The notes under the pieces: model-generated
What the model saw: the letters and a program-made list of their open reading frames with translations, nothing else
Told to the model about the DNA's origin: nothing
Databases searched by the model: none
In this document: positions 15,817 to 24,520 of the stretch, in pieces
How positions within the stretch are numbered: position 1 is the first letter of the stretch
Layout: each line of letters opens with the position of its first letter
Made by a program: the position numbers and the translations under genes
NCBI RefSeq assembly: GCF_006861775.1
Contig: NZ_VDGG01000002.1
Coordinates: 99,693-163,692 of the forward strand
Direction of reading: 5' to 3'
From: Psychrobacillus soli
GTDB lineage: Bacteria; Bacillota; Bacilli; Bacillales_A; Planococcaceae
Length of the DNA: 64,000 nucleotides

Positions 15817-16975
15817 TGATTTATTAATGGATGAATTATTGGCAAGTCCATTTGAACTAAATACGACAAAGCAGCAAGCAGTGACTACAGCGGACGAGCC
15901 AGCACCTACAAAACTAATTGATCGGTTAACTGAAGCAGAACAACAAAAAGCTAGACAACTGGCGAACCAAATACCTGCTGGTAATTACGAAGCTATTTTG
16001 ACATATGGAGCAAACGCACAGACCGAATTATCTCGTTTCTCCCATCAGATGTTAGATCATGTACAGAAAAAAGACATCGGTCCCGTTGGTGATATTTTAG
16101 GTGATCTGATGAACAAGCTGTCTGATATTAATCCGGAAGAACTGACAACACAAAAAAAATCAGGTATCAAACGATTATTTAATCGAGTCAATCGTTCTGT
16201 ACAAGAAATGATGACAAAATACCAAAAATTAAGTACGCAAATTGATCGCATCGGCATACAACTGGAACATTCTAAACGCGGTTTAGTGGAAGACGTGCAT
16301 ATGTTAGATAAATTATACGATCAAAACAAAACGTATTTCCAAGCGTTAAATGTATATATTGCTGCAGCGGAAGTAAAAAAAGAAGAAATTCTAAATGTCA
16401 CCATCCCTGAGATGCGACGAAAAGCAGAAGAATCGAATGATCAAATGGCTTATCAAGAAGTAAATGATATGGCACAATTTGTCGACCGTTTAGAAAAACG
16501 CATGTACGATTTACAATTGTCTCGCCAAATTACGATTCAAAGTGCGCCGCAAATACGCATGATTCAACAAACAAACCAAACGCTAGCAGAAAAAATCCAA
16601 TCTTCCATCATGACGTCTATCCCACTTTGGAAAAACCAAATTGCGATTGCATTAACACTTAATCGCCAGCAAAAAGCGGTAGAAGCACAAAAGCAAGTGA
16701 CGAAAACAACAAATGATTTATTACTGAAAAATTCAGAAATGCTAAAAGTGAATAGTATTGAAACAGCAAAAGAAAATGAACGTGGTATCGTTGAAATTGA
16801 AACATTAAAGAAAACGCAAGAAAACTTACTGCAGACAATCGAAGAAACGATGCGCATTCAAGCAGATGGCCGAATAAAACGAAAAGCAGCTGAAATTGAA
16901 ATTGGACGCATGGAAGAGGAATTGAAACAACGCCTCTTACTAATAGCCGACCAATCCAAAAACCGTCCTTCTTAA
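15788..16975 (+). CDS. yaaN: Toxic-anion resistance protein, TelA family
   Basis: A 395-aa, almost wholly helical, soluble protein. Sequence such as NYEAILTYGANAQTELSRF, GDILGDLMNKL and the core IPLWKNQIAIALTLNRQQ is typical of TelA/YaaN. The family is linked to tellurite and other toxic-anion tolerance and to envelope stress; the mechanism is unknown. RBS AAGGAG lies inside the end of xpaC. Shares a terminator with the convergent VWA gene, so XpaC-TelA and MoxR-VWA, both parts of Ter-like systems, sit side by side. Confidence 0.9.
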   Translation: MSEKQVNMSDDLLMDELLASPFELNTTKQQAVTTADEPAPTKLIDRLTEAEQQKARQLANQIPAGNYEAILTYGANAQTELSRFSHQMLDHVQKKDIGPVGDILGDLMNKLSDINPEELTTQKKSGIKRLFNRVNRSVQEMMTKYQKLSTQIDRIGIQLEHSKRGLVEDVHMLDKLYDQNKTYFQALNVYIAAAEVKKEEILNVTIPEMRRKAEESNDQMAYQEVNDMAQFVDRLEKRMYDLQLSRQITIQSAPQIRMIQQTNQTLAEKIQSSIMTSIPLWKNQIAIALTLNRQQKAVEAQKQVTKTTNDLLLKNSEMLKVNSIETAKENERGIVEIETLKKTQENLLQTIEETMRIQADGRIKRKAAEIEIGRMEEELKQRLLLIADQSKNRPS

Positions 16976-16992
16976 CGAAGAACGGTTTTTTC
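16958..16992. terminator. Bidirectional terminator between telA-like gene and yojO
   Basis: AACCGTCCTTC-TTAAC-GAAGAACGGTT stem flanked by A and T runs; overlaps both 3' ends. Confidence 0.8.
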
Positions 16993-18874
16993 AAGTACTT
17001 TTCACAACATGATGAAGCATTTTACGAAGCAAGCGTAATGTCTCGTCTGAAAACTTTTCAAGCGATGCGGCAGCTGCGGTTTTCTTTCCGAATATTAATC
17101 GGAACAAATCTAATTGCTCTTCTGTTGCTTCTGTATCATTCAAAAATAAATGAAGTACAGATATATGCTTTCGCTCAAGCTCTACAACGGCTTCTGCGGT
17201 ATCCATAATTCCATTTTGCGCATAGCCAAATGCTGAAGGTTCTCCATCGGAAAAAACGAGTAAAAATTTATGTGTTTCTGGCCTACTCTCTAACCTTTTC
17301 CCCATCCATCTTACTGCAAATCCATCCCGATTATCTTCATGGGCTTCCATCGATAAAATGTTCAACCCACTATCTCTTCCGCCATCTTCTAATTTATGAA
17401 TCCACTCAAATGTGTTTGGCTGCATTGTTTCAGACGCTTCAAATGCATCCTCGTAATGTAATACAATCTCATGAGAAATATGAAGCTGTCTAAGCACATC
17501 GTGAAACAACAAAACTGCTTTTTTAGTTTCCTCTAGTTTATCCTGCATCGAAGCAGATCCATCAACCAGTAAGCCAAAAACAGCATTTAACTGTGTACTT
17601 GGTGCGTTTTTTTTATAAAAAGGTTTAGGTCGTTCTTCCGTCCAAAGTGCAGTTAACTTTGAGCCAAGCCTACCTTTTGACAAATTAAGTCGCTTATCTA
17701 TCTTTTTTTGTTCCATTCGTTTTTTTATCTCTTGCACGAATGCTTTTACATAAGGTGCTTGATCTTGACGAAAAACTTGTAGATGTAGTTTATGTAGACT
17801 GGATAGAGATCCGTCCATTCTTTTTTCCTCGTACACTACTTGTGCATGTTCTTTTCCAAATGCTTTTCCTGCTTTTTTCTTTGCACTAGATTTTTCATCA
17901 TCTCTTTCTGTTGCAAGGCCCTCTCTACTATTACCTACTGAAGCCCCTTGGCCAATTTCCGTAATATCATGACCTTCCTCGCCTTCCCCCGAAGCAAGCT
18001 GTTGATCTGCCTTACCGTCTCTTCCATGCTCTAGTTCGTATTGTAAATGCACTCCATCTTCTTGTTCATTTTCTCGATGCCAAGTGCGGAATATTTCTTC
18101 AATTGTTTCTTTCTGTCCTTCCTCGCCCATCTCAGAATCTTTTACACCTTGATGATAATGAAAATCTTCTGTTGGTAAATTAGACTCCGAAAGAATCGCA
18201 TAATATTCATGTAATGCATCTTCTTTTATATATTCTTTCAATAAATAGTAGAGTTGATATACTATGTCAATAGAGTCTTGTGTATTTTTACTTTCATAGA
18301 CATTTTGAATGATTTGATTTGCTAACTGAAAAGTTTCCGGTCCATTTGCATGCATCGTACCTTCATACATACCGATGTATACATAGCTAAGAAATGCATC
18401 CGCTAAAAAACCTTTTTGACTATTCACTAGTAATTGCTGTTTATGAAAAGCTAAATATGTTTGAACTCTTGCCCTAAAGTGTTTAGTAGTACCAACTCTA
18501 TTTTTCTGAATCATTTCGATTAAGCGGAATTCTTCTATGCAAAATAAAAGCTGGTTGAGCAACTTTGGAAAATCCTTTTCTTTTTCTAGAGAAAACGCTT
18601 TCCAAGCGCTCACATCAAATAATTTCCAAAACCCTTCTGCTAATAAATAAATATCCGATAACCGGCCAGCATGCATAATTGCTTCTTCACGGTGCCTCCA
18701 AAATACGCTTAATGAGATCGTTTGATCCGCCGGATGATATTCGATTAGCTTTCTTTCGTTCACAAGAATCTTATGATTATTTGTTAGCGCTTTTGCAACA
18801 TTTTCATAGTGCATTAACTTTCGAGCATCTAATGTTTCATTATTAAACTGGATAAACCGATTAACAGAGCCCAT
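16991..18874 (-). CDS. yojO: VWA-domain protein (YojO-like, CoxE/NorD type)
   Basis: A 627-aa soluble protein. The first 240 residues are helical, the centre (about 250-340) is acidic and low complexity, and the last 190 form a von Willebrand A domain with an intact MIDAS: LVDGSASM (DxSxS), a Thr/Asp region GGRDSGLN, and VFSDGEPS. VWA partners of MoxR ATPases act as substrate or metal-insertion adaptors. It starts 9 nt after yojN, so it forms an operon. The NorD-like link to nitric-oxide reductase maturation is only family knowledge; no nor genes are here. Confidence 0.85.
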   Translation of the reverse strand: MGSVNRFIQFNNETLDARKLMHYENVAKALTNNHKILVNERKLIEYHPADQTISLSVFWRHREEAIMHAGRLSDIYLLAEGFWKLFDVSAWKAFSLEKEKDFPKLLNQLLFCIEEFRLIEMIQKNRVGTTKHFRARVQTYLAFHKQQLLVNSQKGFLADAFLSYVYIGMYEGTMHANGPETFQLANQIIQNVYESKNTQDSIDIVYQLYYLLKEYIKEDALHEYYAILSESNLPTEDFHYHQGVKDSEMGEEGQKETIEEIFRTWHRENEQEDGVHLQYELEHGRDGKADQQLASGEGEEGHDITEIGQGASVGNSREGLATERDDEKSSAKKKAGKAFGKEHAQVVYEEKRMDGSLSSLHKLHLQVFRQDQAPYVKAFVQEIKKRMEQKKIDKRLNLSKGRLGSKLTALWTEERPKPFYKKNAPSTQLNAVFGLLVDGSASMQDKLEETKKAVLLFHDVLRQLHISHEIVLHYEDAFEASETMQPNTFEWIHKLEDGGRDSGLNILSMEAHEDNRDGFAVRWMGKRLESRPETHKFLLVFSDGEPSAFGYAQNGIMDTAEAVVELERKHISVLHLFLNDTEATEEQLDLFRLIFGKKTAAAASLEKFSDETLRLLRKMLHHVVKST

Positions 18875-18883
18875 CTACATCCC

Positions 18884-19747
18884 TCACTTTATCCAAGAAG
18901 AGGCTAATTCTAATACGAGTTCTCTTTCTTGTTCATCCTCTAACTTCTCTGCAATTGCGTAGTTTATCGCACGCATAGGCTCCATATATTGAGCTAATTC
19001 TGTAGCATCTAGTAAGCTTCGTATAGATGCTGCCTCTTCTGAAAGCAGTCCTTGTTTTACTTGTCCCATTAAATCTTCCGCTAAATGCAATATTGCCGCT
19101 ACTAAATGTCTCTCCGCCGTTGGGAAAAGTTCATTCCATAAGTTTTCAAGCAGTTGCCCAGAAATATATGGGACAGAAAAAGAGACAAAACGGTTTTTTA
19201 ATGCTTCATTCATTGGAGTAGTACCTATATATCCTTCATTAATTGCAGCGATGACGGAAAAATCAGGGTGTGCTTGAATAACTTCTCCCGTAAAAGGATT
19301 CGTCAGCATTCTTCTATAATCGAGCACACTATGTAAAATAGGTAATGTCTCTGCTTTTGCCATATTAATCTCATCTATATATAAAATATGTCCTTTTTTC
19401 ATCGCTTCAATGACGGGACCTTCCACAAACTCTATCGCATTCGTCCCATCTTTTAAAACAATCGTTTTAAATCCGAGTAATGCCTCTGCATCTAAATCGA
19501 CGGAGCAATTGATGCTTTGGACTGGTTGCATAAAATAGTGTGATACGGTTTCTGCCAGTTTCGTTTTACCTGCCCCGGTTGGCCCTTTGAGTAAAACAGG
19601 CTTTTTCAATGAAACGGCGATCAGAACGTCATGGAACAAATCATTATTCGGCGATAAATAACCGCCTGATCCTATAAGGCGACTATCTTCCTCATTATGT
19701 ACTCTGTTTATTCGTATATGTTGTTCTTTCGTTAATAACTCATTCAT
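18884..19747 (-). CDS. yojN: MoxR/NorQ-type AAA+ ATPase (YojN-like)
   Basis: A 287-aa AAA+ chaperone with Walker A GPTGAGKTK near residue 56, Walker B HILYIDEINMA, sensor 1 IAAINEGYIG, Arg finger region ALKNRFVSF and a C-terminal lid. NorQ/CbbQ proteins remodel target enzymes together with a VWA protein, which is the next gene (yojO). ATG with AGGAG about 8 nt upstream. A terminator for the preceding small gene lies directly before it. Confidence 0.9.
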   Translation of the reverse strand: MNELLTKEQHIRINRVHNEEDSRLIGSGGYLSPNNDLFHDVLIAVSLKKPVLLKGPTGAGKTKLAETVSHYFMQPVQSINCSVDLDAEALLGFKTIVLKDGTNAIEFVEGPVIEAMKKGHILYIDEINMAKAETLPILHSVLDYRRMLTNPFTGEVIQAHPDFSVIAAINEGYIGTTPMNEALKNRFVSFSVPYISGQLLENLWNELFPTAERHLVAAILHLAEDLMGQVKQGLLSEEAASIRSLLDATELAQYMEPMRAINYAIAEKLEDEQERELVLELASSWIK

Positions 19748-19764
19748 ATTGTAGTCTCCTTATG

Positions 19765-19797
19765 AAAAAAATCCGATGAGTATTCATCGGATTTTTT
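19765..19797 (-). terminator. Terminator of the DUF6501 gene
   Basis: ATCCGATGA-4 nt-TCATCGGAT stem with a T-run on the minus strand, just before the yojN ribosome site. Confidence 0.8.
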
Positions 19798-19994
19798 TAT
19801 TGAAAATATTCTTTGTAGAAGCCGCCGACTTTTCCAGAATTGTCAACAACAAATAGAAACTCTTCTGTTTCATTTTTTACTTCGTATGTTTTTCCAACTG
19901 TTAGTACATTACTTACTAAGAATTTCTTAGCGTCTGTATGTACACATGTTACAGTTTTAAGCGTTGGTTTTGTATCCCAATTTGTATGTATCAT
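19797..19994 (-). CDS. DUF6501 family small protein
   Basis: A 65-aa protein beginning MIHTNWDTKPTLKTVTCVHT and ending GGFYKEYF; beta-rich with the conserved YEVKNETEEFLFVVDN stretch. It resembles a small Bacillales family of unknown function. I chose the ATG three codons inside a GTG-started frame because AAGGAAGTG is 6 nt before it. A palindrome overlaps its promoter (20017-20034), suggesting dedicated control. Confidence 0.72.
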   Translation of the reverse strand: MIHTNWDTKPTLKTVTCVHTDAKKFLVSNVLTVGKTYEVKNETEEFLFVVDNSGKVGGFYKEYFQ

Positions 19995-20016
19995 GTTATC
20001 CACTTCCTTTTATTAT

Positions 20017-20034
20017 AGTATACGAAAGTATACT
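20017..20034. promoter_or_regulatory. Palindromic operator overlapping the DUF6501 promoter
   Basis: AGTATAC-GAAA-GTATACT, a perfect 7-bp inverted repeat. On the minus strand it spans a TATACT -10 box that lies 17 nt after TTGAAT. The regulator is unknown. Confidence 0.55.
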
Positions 20035-20134
20035 TTATAATTCAATCTGTTAGCTTTTTTTATTGCTATTCAAAAAGAGAAAAAATGGAGCAGCTCCTCC
20101 AAATGAAGAAACTACTCAAATGTTCTAAATAAAG

Positions 20135-20335
20135 TTATACATTTATCTCTTCTTTGACACCGTTTGACAATAAAAAAGTTGCTAATTGCTCAATAATCAA
20201 ATCATCTTGTGGAGGATTAAAAGCTGCACATTGCACATCTCTAAATAAACGTTCTAACTTATTTCCTTTCGTAAAACTCCGCCCACCAACAATTCTCATC
20301 GTTTTTGCAACTATTTCTACAGCATGATTGCAAAT
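20135..20335 (-). pseudogene. Remnant of an acyl-CoA dehydrogenase-family gene, C-terminal end
   Basis: A 66-codon open stretch with no start, reading NHAVEIVAKTMRIVGGRSF, then KGNKLERLFRDVQ and a C-terminal helix before TAA. This is the C-terminal helical domain of acyl-CoA dehydrogenase/flavin monooxygenase-type proteins (YdbM-like). It is cut at about 20335, exactly where the inverted-repeat flank of the IS4 element begins, and the remaining part is not found on the other side in this window. Confidence 0.75.
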
Positions 20336-20626
20336 TTATAAAGTGGAATAATAAAGTGATAGAGATATAGAACAACAGCGTTAATGCGCCTGTCTCTGGC
20401 CCGATTTTTCACATGCGAACGGAATGGAATGACGCGCATAATAGGGATACTGCGCGGTAGTGCGTCAACTAGTGTCCGCTAGGATTTCCACTGCTGAGCG
20501 GACGCTTTCCGCCGGGTGAGCGATGAGCCATTCCCGTCGCTTAGGCGTACGTTTGAATGTCTCATTTTGCCCACTCATCCGGCAGGAGTCGCCGGCCATA
20601 GCTGTATACTTAACAAATTTCTAGTT
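20336..20626 (+). repeat. Left inverted repeat flanking the IS4 transposase (includes family A copy)
   Basis: Matches 22184-22450 in inverted orientation at about 75-80% by eye. It includes a full family A palindrome (20465-20612), an outer AATAGGGATACTGCGCGGTA block and an inner CCATAGCTGTATACTTA block. Confidence 0.7.
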
Positions 20627-20645
20627 GATTACTAGATTGAAAAAG

Positions 20646-20686
20646 CCTTTAAGTTGGTAAACAGAGTTAAAACAACTTAAAGGAGG
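20646..20686 (+). promoter_or_regulatory. Hairpin burying the transposase ribosome binding site
   Basis: CCTTTAAGTTG (20646-20656) pairs with CAACTTAAAGG (20673-20683). The SD AAAGGAGG (20679-20686) is half inside the stem. IS4-group elements are known to hide their SD this way in read-through transcripts. Confidence 0.6.
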
Positions 20687-20692
20687 TTCATC

Positions 20693-22051
20693 ATGACAAA
20701 TTACGGTTTACTTCATTTGAAAAAATGTTTTGAGTTATTAAGTTCATCAAAAATGAATGAGCTTGCTCGAGAAACAGGCTTCATTCAACGCGAGCGTCAA
20801 ATAAAAGTCAGCAATTTTCTTCCTTTTCTTTTCCGGAATCACCAAAAAATGATTTCTGATACGTTACAAGAGCTTTGTCTAGATCTTCAATTACATCATA
20901 TTCCTATGACAAAAGCCGGTTTAAACAAGCGATTCAATAATCATTGTATCGACTTTTTACAAGCAGTTTGGGGCGAACTTTTTCAACTTCAATTTCGTGA
21001 AATACTGGCGAAAATGCCAATCAATAAAAAGTTCCCTTTCAAGCGTTTCCGTATCTTAGATGGAACCGCATTTAAATTACCGATAACTTACGAATTGATA
21101 TTTAAAGGGACGAGCGGCGCTGGGGTTAAGATTCAAGTCGAGTTCGATTATTTAAGTGGGCAGTTTTTATGGTTGACTTCAGAGGATGGAAAAGCGGCAG
21201 ATATCCACGCAGGATTCGAACGACTGGCCCATCTGGAGCCGAAAGATTTATGTGTACAGGATCTTGGTTACTATCATTTAGATTTGTTTGAAGAAATCGA
21301 ACGTCGTGATGCATACTTCCTTTCACGTGCACGTTTAGATACACAGTTCTTTTTAGAAGTCGCAAATCCACCTCGGCATCCAGATGGGAGATATGTAGAA
21401 AAACATCGCTATATTCAGGTGCATATGAGAGAGGAAATACAAGATTTGGAAAGAGGTTGTTCGAAAGAATGGCCGATTATGTATATTGGGCACCATAAAA
21501 AAATGGCTATGCGTTGTGTTATTTATCGTCATACAGAAAAACAAGAAGCGGAACATAAAAAAAGAATGGCCCGTAAACACCAGAAAAAAGCGAGACAGAC
21601 ACCAAAAGAGCATGTACTAGAGTTAGCTGGTGTAACGGTTTATTTAACAAATTTACCGGCGTCCGTTTCAGCAAAAGAGATCGGACATTTATACAGCTTA
21701 CGTTGGCAAATTGAATTATTGTTTAAAACGTGGAAATCACATTTGAAAGTACACCAAATTAAACAGGTAAAACCAGAACGGTGGCTTTGTCATTTTTACA
21801 CGCAATGTATTGTTCTTTTACTAAGCGTGTTAGGAATGGCCACCTTGAGAAAAATGATTTGGATGAAGTCCAAGAAACAATTGAGTGAAGACTTGACCAT
21901 TCGATTATTAAGCAAAAATATAAGTCGACTTTCAAAAGCTAGTGGTAAGAGTTTACAAACGTGGCGAAGCATTTGGAAGGACTTCATCCCAATTATAGAA
22001 GCAAACCAAATGAAAACTACTAAAGCGAACCACTGGACTCTATTTAGCTAA
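20693..22051 (+). CDS. IS4-family (IS231-type) transposase
   Basis: A 452-aa intact DDE transposase. First Asp in RILDGTAFKLP near residue 122, second in CVQDLGYYH, and the Glu in the IS4 signature YSLRWQIELLFKTWK, which fits Y(2)R(3)E(6)K exactly. The C-terminal tail is basic. ATG with AAAGGAGG 6 nt upstream, partly sequestered in a hairpin. No clear short terminal repeat was found; instead long inverted repeats flank the gene on both sides. Confidence 0.93.
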   Translation: MTNYGLLHLKKCFELLSSSKMNELARETGFIQRERQIKVSNFLPFLFRNHQKMISDTLQELCLDLQLHHIPMTKAGLNKRFNNHCIDFLQAVWGELFQLQFREILAKMPINKKFPFKRFRILDGTAFKLPITYELIFKGTSGAGVKIQVEFDYLSGQFLWLTSEDGKAADIHAGFERLAHLEPKDLCVQDLGYYHLDLFEEIERRDAYFLSRARLDTQFFLEVANPPRHPDGRYVEKHRYIQVHMREEIQDLERGCSKEWPIMYIGHHKKMAMRCVIYRHTEKQEAEHKKRMARKHQKKARQTPKEHVLELAGVTVYLTNLPASVSAKEIGHLYSLRWQIELLFKTWKSHLKVHQIKQVKPERWLCHFYTQCIVLLLSVLGMATLRKMIWMKSKKQLSEDLTIRLLSKNISRLSKASGKSLQTWRSIWKDFIPIIEANQMKTTKANHWTLFS

Positions 22052-22183
22052 TGAAAATCGACAACAACCCCAAATTTTAAAAAACAGAATAAAATGGTGT
22101 ATTTAATGCGGTCATTTTTAGTTCATACTTCTTCTGTACCCAATAAAAAAGAAGATGAATCAGTTTGGTGAAAAAAAAGAGTG

Positions 22184-22450
22184 AACTAGAAACAATTTTT
22201 CGTTATTTTTTATGGAGTATTTCTAAAGTATACAGCTATGGTCGACGACTCCTGCCGGATGAGTGAGCAAATGAGACATCCCTACGACGCCTAAGCGGCG
22301 GGGATGGCTCATCGCTCACCCGGCGGAAAGCGTTCGACTACAGCGAAAATCCTAGCGGTCACTTCCTTACCACGCAGTATCCCTATTATGTGGGACATTC
22401 TATTCATTTTTCCCACATACCATATCGGTTAGAGATAGGCGTTGGCGTTT
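22184..22450 (-). repeat. Right inverted repeat flanking the IS4 transposase (includes family A copy)
   Basis: Contains AAAGTATACAGCTATGG, the family A palindrome (22226-22372) and CGCAGTATCCCTATTATG, mirrored at the left flank. No ORF; the rest of 22052-22533 shows nothing else. Confidence 0.7.
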
Positions 22451-22532
22451 TTGCTATTATGTGCAAGTTAGATAAGTAAAAAAACGATGGGCTATCCCGG
22501 AAAAACCGTTCCTCTCAAACCGAACTCCACAT

Positions 22533-22567
22533 AAAAACCCAGGTTAGACGCGCTAACCTGGGTTTTA
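22533..22567 (-). terminator. glyS terminator
   Basis: AAAACCCAGGTTAG-5 nt-CTAACCTGGGTTTT, a 14-bp perfect stem. Confidence 0.88.
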
Positions 22568-22575
22568 AAAAAATA

Positions 22576-23958
22576 TTAAAATTGTAGTTGTTCTTCAATA
22601 TAAGCTTTTACTTCCGCAATCGGCATTCTTGTTTGTTCCATCGAATCACGGTGGCGAACCGTTACTTGACCATCTGTTTCGGAATCGAAATCGTATGTGA
22701 TACAGAATGGTGTTCCGATTTCGTCTTGACGACGGTAACGTTTTCCGATCGATTGAGATTCGTCATAGTCAACCATGAAATGTTTACTTAAATCGGAGAA
22801 TAACGCTGTTGCGCCTTCTGATAATTTTTTCGATAATGGTAAAATTGCTGCTTTCACAGGAGCTAAAGCAGGGTGGAAACGTAATACAGTACGTTTATCG
22901 TCACCTTCTAGCTGCTCTTCGTCGTATGCCTCACAAAGGAATGCTAGCGTAACGCGGTCTGCTCCAAGAGATGGCTCGATACAATAAGGTACATAGCGCT
23001 CATTCGTAATTGGATCAATATAATTAAAATCTTCACCAGAATGCTCCATATGTTGTTTTAAGTCAAAGTCTGTACGGTCAGCGATACCCCATAGCTCTCC
23101 CCAACCAAATGGGAATTTATATTCGATATCTGTCGTTGCATTAGAATAGTGGGACAGCTCATCTTCTGAGTGGTCGCGTAAACGAATGCTATCTTCTGCA
23201 ACGCCTAAGTTTAATAACCAATCCTTACAATAGTTGCGCCAGAATTCAAACCATTCCATATCTTCGCCTGGTTTACAGAAAAATTCTAATTCCATTTGTT
23301 CGAATTCTCTCGTACGGAATGTAAAGTTACCAGGAGTAATTTCGTTACGGAAGCTTTTCCCTACTTGTGCAATACCAAATGGCATTTTTTTACGCATAGA
23401 ACGCTGTACATTCTTGTAGTTAACGAAGATACCTTGTGCTGTTTCAGGACGTAAGAAAATTTCATTAGTAGAGGATTCTGTTACCCCTTGGAACGTTTTA
23501 AACATTAAGTTAAATTGACGAATATCTGTATAGTCAAACGCTCCACAAGAAGGGCAGACTACATTATGTTCTTTCATGATTTCTTCCATTTTTTCAAATG
23601 AAAGTCCATCAATAACCATTTCAATACCTTTTTTATCAAGTGCATCTTCGATAATTTTGTCTACACGATGACGAGATTTACATTTTTTACAGTCGATCAT
23701 CGGATCATTAAAATTACCGATATGTCCAGATGCTACCCATGTTTTTGGATTCATTAAAATGGCTGCGTCCAATCCTACGTTGTACGGAGATTCTTGAACA
23801 AATTTTTTCCACCATGCTTTTTTAATATTATTTTTCAATTCCACACCAAGTGGACCGTAGTCCCAAGTGTTCGCAAGTCCGCCATAAATTTCAGAGCCAG
23901 GGAATACAAATCCTCTTTGTTTTGCTAAGCTTACGACTGTTTCCATTGAAAATTCCAT
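22576..23958 (-). CDS. glyS: Glycyl-tRNA synthetase, single-chain (alpha2) type
   Basis: A 460-aa class II synthetase charging tRNA-Gly. Motif 1 region near [20 protein letters not shown], a Cys pair CKKCKSRHR with CPSCGAF (zinc-like insert), motif 2 near [22 protein letters not shown], motif 3 near [10 protein letters not shown], and a C-terminal anticodon-binding domain starting about residue 360. This is the eukaryote/archaea-like single-subunit form used by many Gram-positives rather than the GlyQ/GlyS pair. GGAGGG 6 nt before ATG. Controlled by the T-box upstream, with a family B repeat between the two. Confidence 0.97.
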   Translation of the reverse strand: MEFSMETVVSLAKQRGFVFPGSEIYGGLANTWDYGPLGVELKNNIKKAWWKKFVQESPYNVGLDAAILMNPKTWVASGHIGNFNDPMIDCKKCKSRHRVDKIIEDALDKKGIEMVIDGLSFEKMEEIMKEHNVVCPSCGAFDYTDIRQFNLMFKTFQGVTESSTNEIFLRPETAQGIFVNYKNVQRSMRKKMPFGIAQVGKSFRNEITPGNFTFRTREFEQMELEFFCKPGEDMEWFEFWRNYCKDWLLNLGVAEDSIRLRDHSEDELSHYSNATTDIEYKFPFGWGELWGIADRTDFDLKQHMEHSGEDFNYIDPITNERYVPYCIEPSLGADRVTLAFLCEAYDEEQLEGDDKRTVLRFHPALAPVKAAILPLSKKLSEGATALFSDLSKHFMVDYDESQSIGKRYRRQDEIGTPFCITYDFDSETDGQVTVRHRDSMEQTRMPIAEVKAYIEEQLQF

Positions 23959-24049
23959 AACAAACCCTCCATTTTTAACTTAATTCAGCAGAAGTCCCTT
24001 GCTTCTATAAGTGCTGGATAATGCAATAATTTCTTCAATTCAATGGGGT

Positions 24050-24235
24050 TCAAGCCCATTGAATGTCGAAGAACTCTGGCTAAAATCGCCGCGTCGTGCG
24101 GCAACGCCTGAGTGACCAACATCCTGTTGGCCCAAAGCCTCCGGCGGATGCCACAGATTTTGAAGGGAGTTAATTGAGCAAGCTCAATTCAAATCTGGGC
24201 GCAATCACGTCGAGTCGTGATTGATTATTGCTTTC
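24050..24235 (-). repeat. Long modular hairpin repeat (family B) in the glyS leader
   Basis: Same element as 5805-6045, inverted: hairpin CAATCAC-8 nt-GTGATTG (24202-24223), GAGCTTGCTCAA, CATCCGCCGGAGGC and one two-hairpin module at 24078-24138. It lies between the T-box terminator and the glyS ribosome site, so it should be transcribed as part of the glyS mRNA. Confidence 0.75.
24078..24138 (+). repeat. Two-hairpin module, copy 3
   Basis: H1 GCCGC-GTCGT-GCGGC (24088-24102), 13-nt linker AACGCCTGAGTGA, H2 CCAAC-ATCCT-GTTGG (24116-24130). Confidence 0.78.
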
Positions 24236-24242
24236 AAAAAGA

Positions 24243-24425
24243 AAAAACTCGTCTCCGGGCTAAATTAGCCCGGGGACGAGTTTTACACCCGCGGTTCCAC
24301 CCCGATTGATTGTACAATACAATCCTCTTTGAAAGCATAAGCTCCGAGCTGCCGTTTCCTGTTTTGTGGACTTTCACTATCACCACTCGCTAGATTACAG
24401 TACTTATAATGCTCTTCAACGCTTT
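24243..24425 (-). promoter_or_regulatory. T-box riboswitch controlling glyS
   Basis: On the minus strand: a Stem I with basal AGCAT/ATGCT pairing and an AGTA loop-E motif, a terminal part with GTCCAC, the T-box sequence GGGTGGAACCGCGGG, and a 19-bp terminator stem (24244-24284) followed by T-run. The antiterminator would pair the T-box with the terminator 5' arm. The Stem I 3' side carries a GGC triplet (Gly) at the specifier region within AAACGGCAG; its exact register could not be fixed by eye. Uncharged tRNA-Gly should turn glyS on. Confidence 0.9.
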
Positions 24426-24438
24426 ATTATTTGTTGCT

Positions 24439-24467
24439 ATTGTAACATGAGCTTGTTTACTTCGCAA
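24439..24467 (-). promoter_or_regulatory. Promoter of the glyS T-box transcript
   Basis: Minus-strand TTGCGA (24462-24467), 17-nt spacer, TACAAT (24439-24444). Confidence 0.75.
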
Positions 24468-24520
24468 TAAAGGAGTAAGTAGTATATAATAATTTAGTAT
24501 AAGCATAACAATTTGAGGCG

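Larger units (their letters stand above)
20613..22183 (+). mobile_element. IS4-family element core between inverted repeats
   Basis: The transposase plus short flanks. TTTCTAGTT (20618-20626) and AACTAGAAA (22184-22192) mark the inner edges of the inverted repeats, but the true IS ends could not be fixed by eye. Confidence 0.6.
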
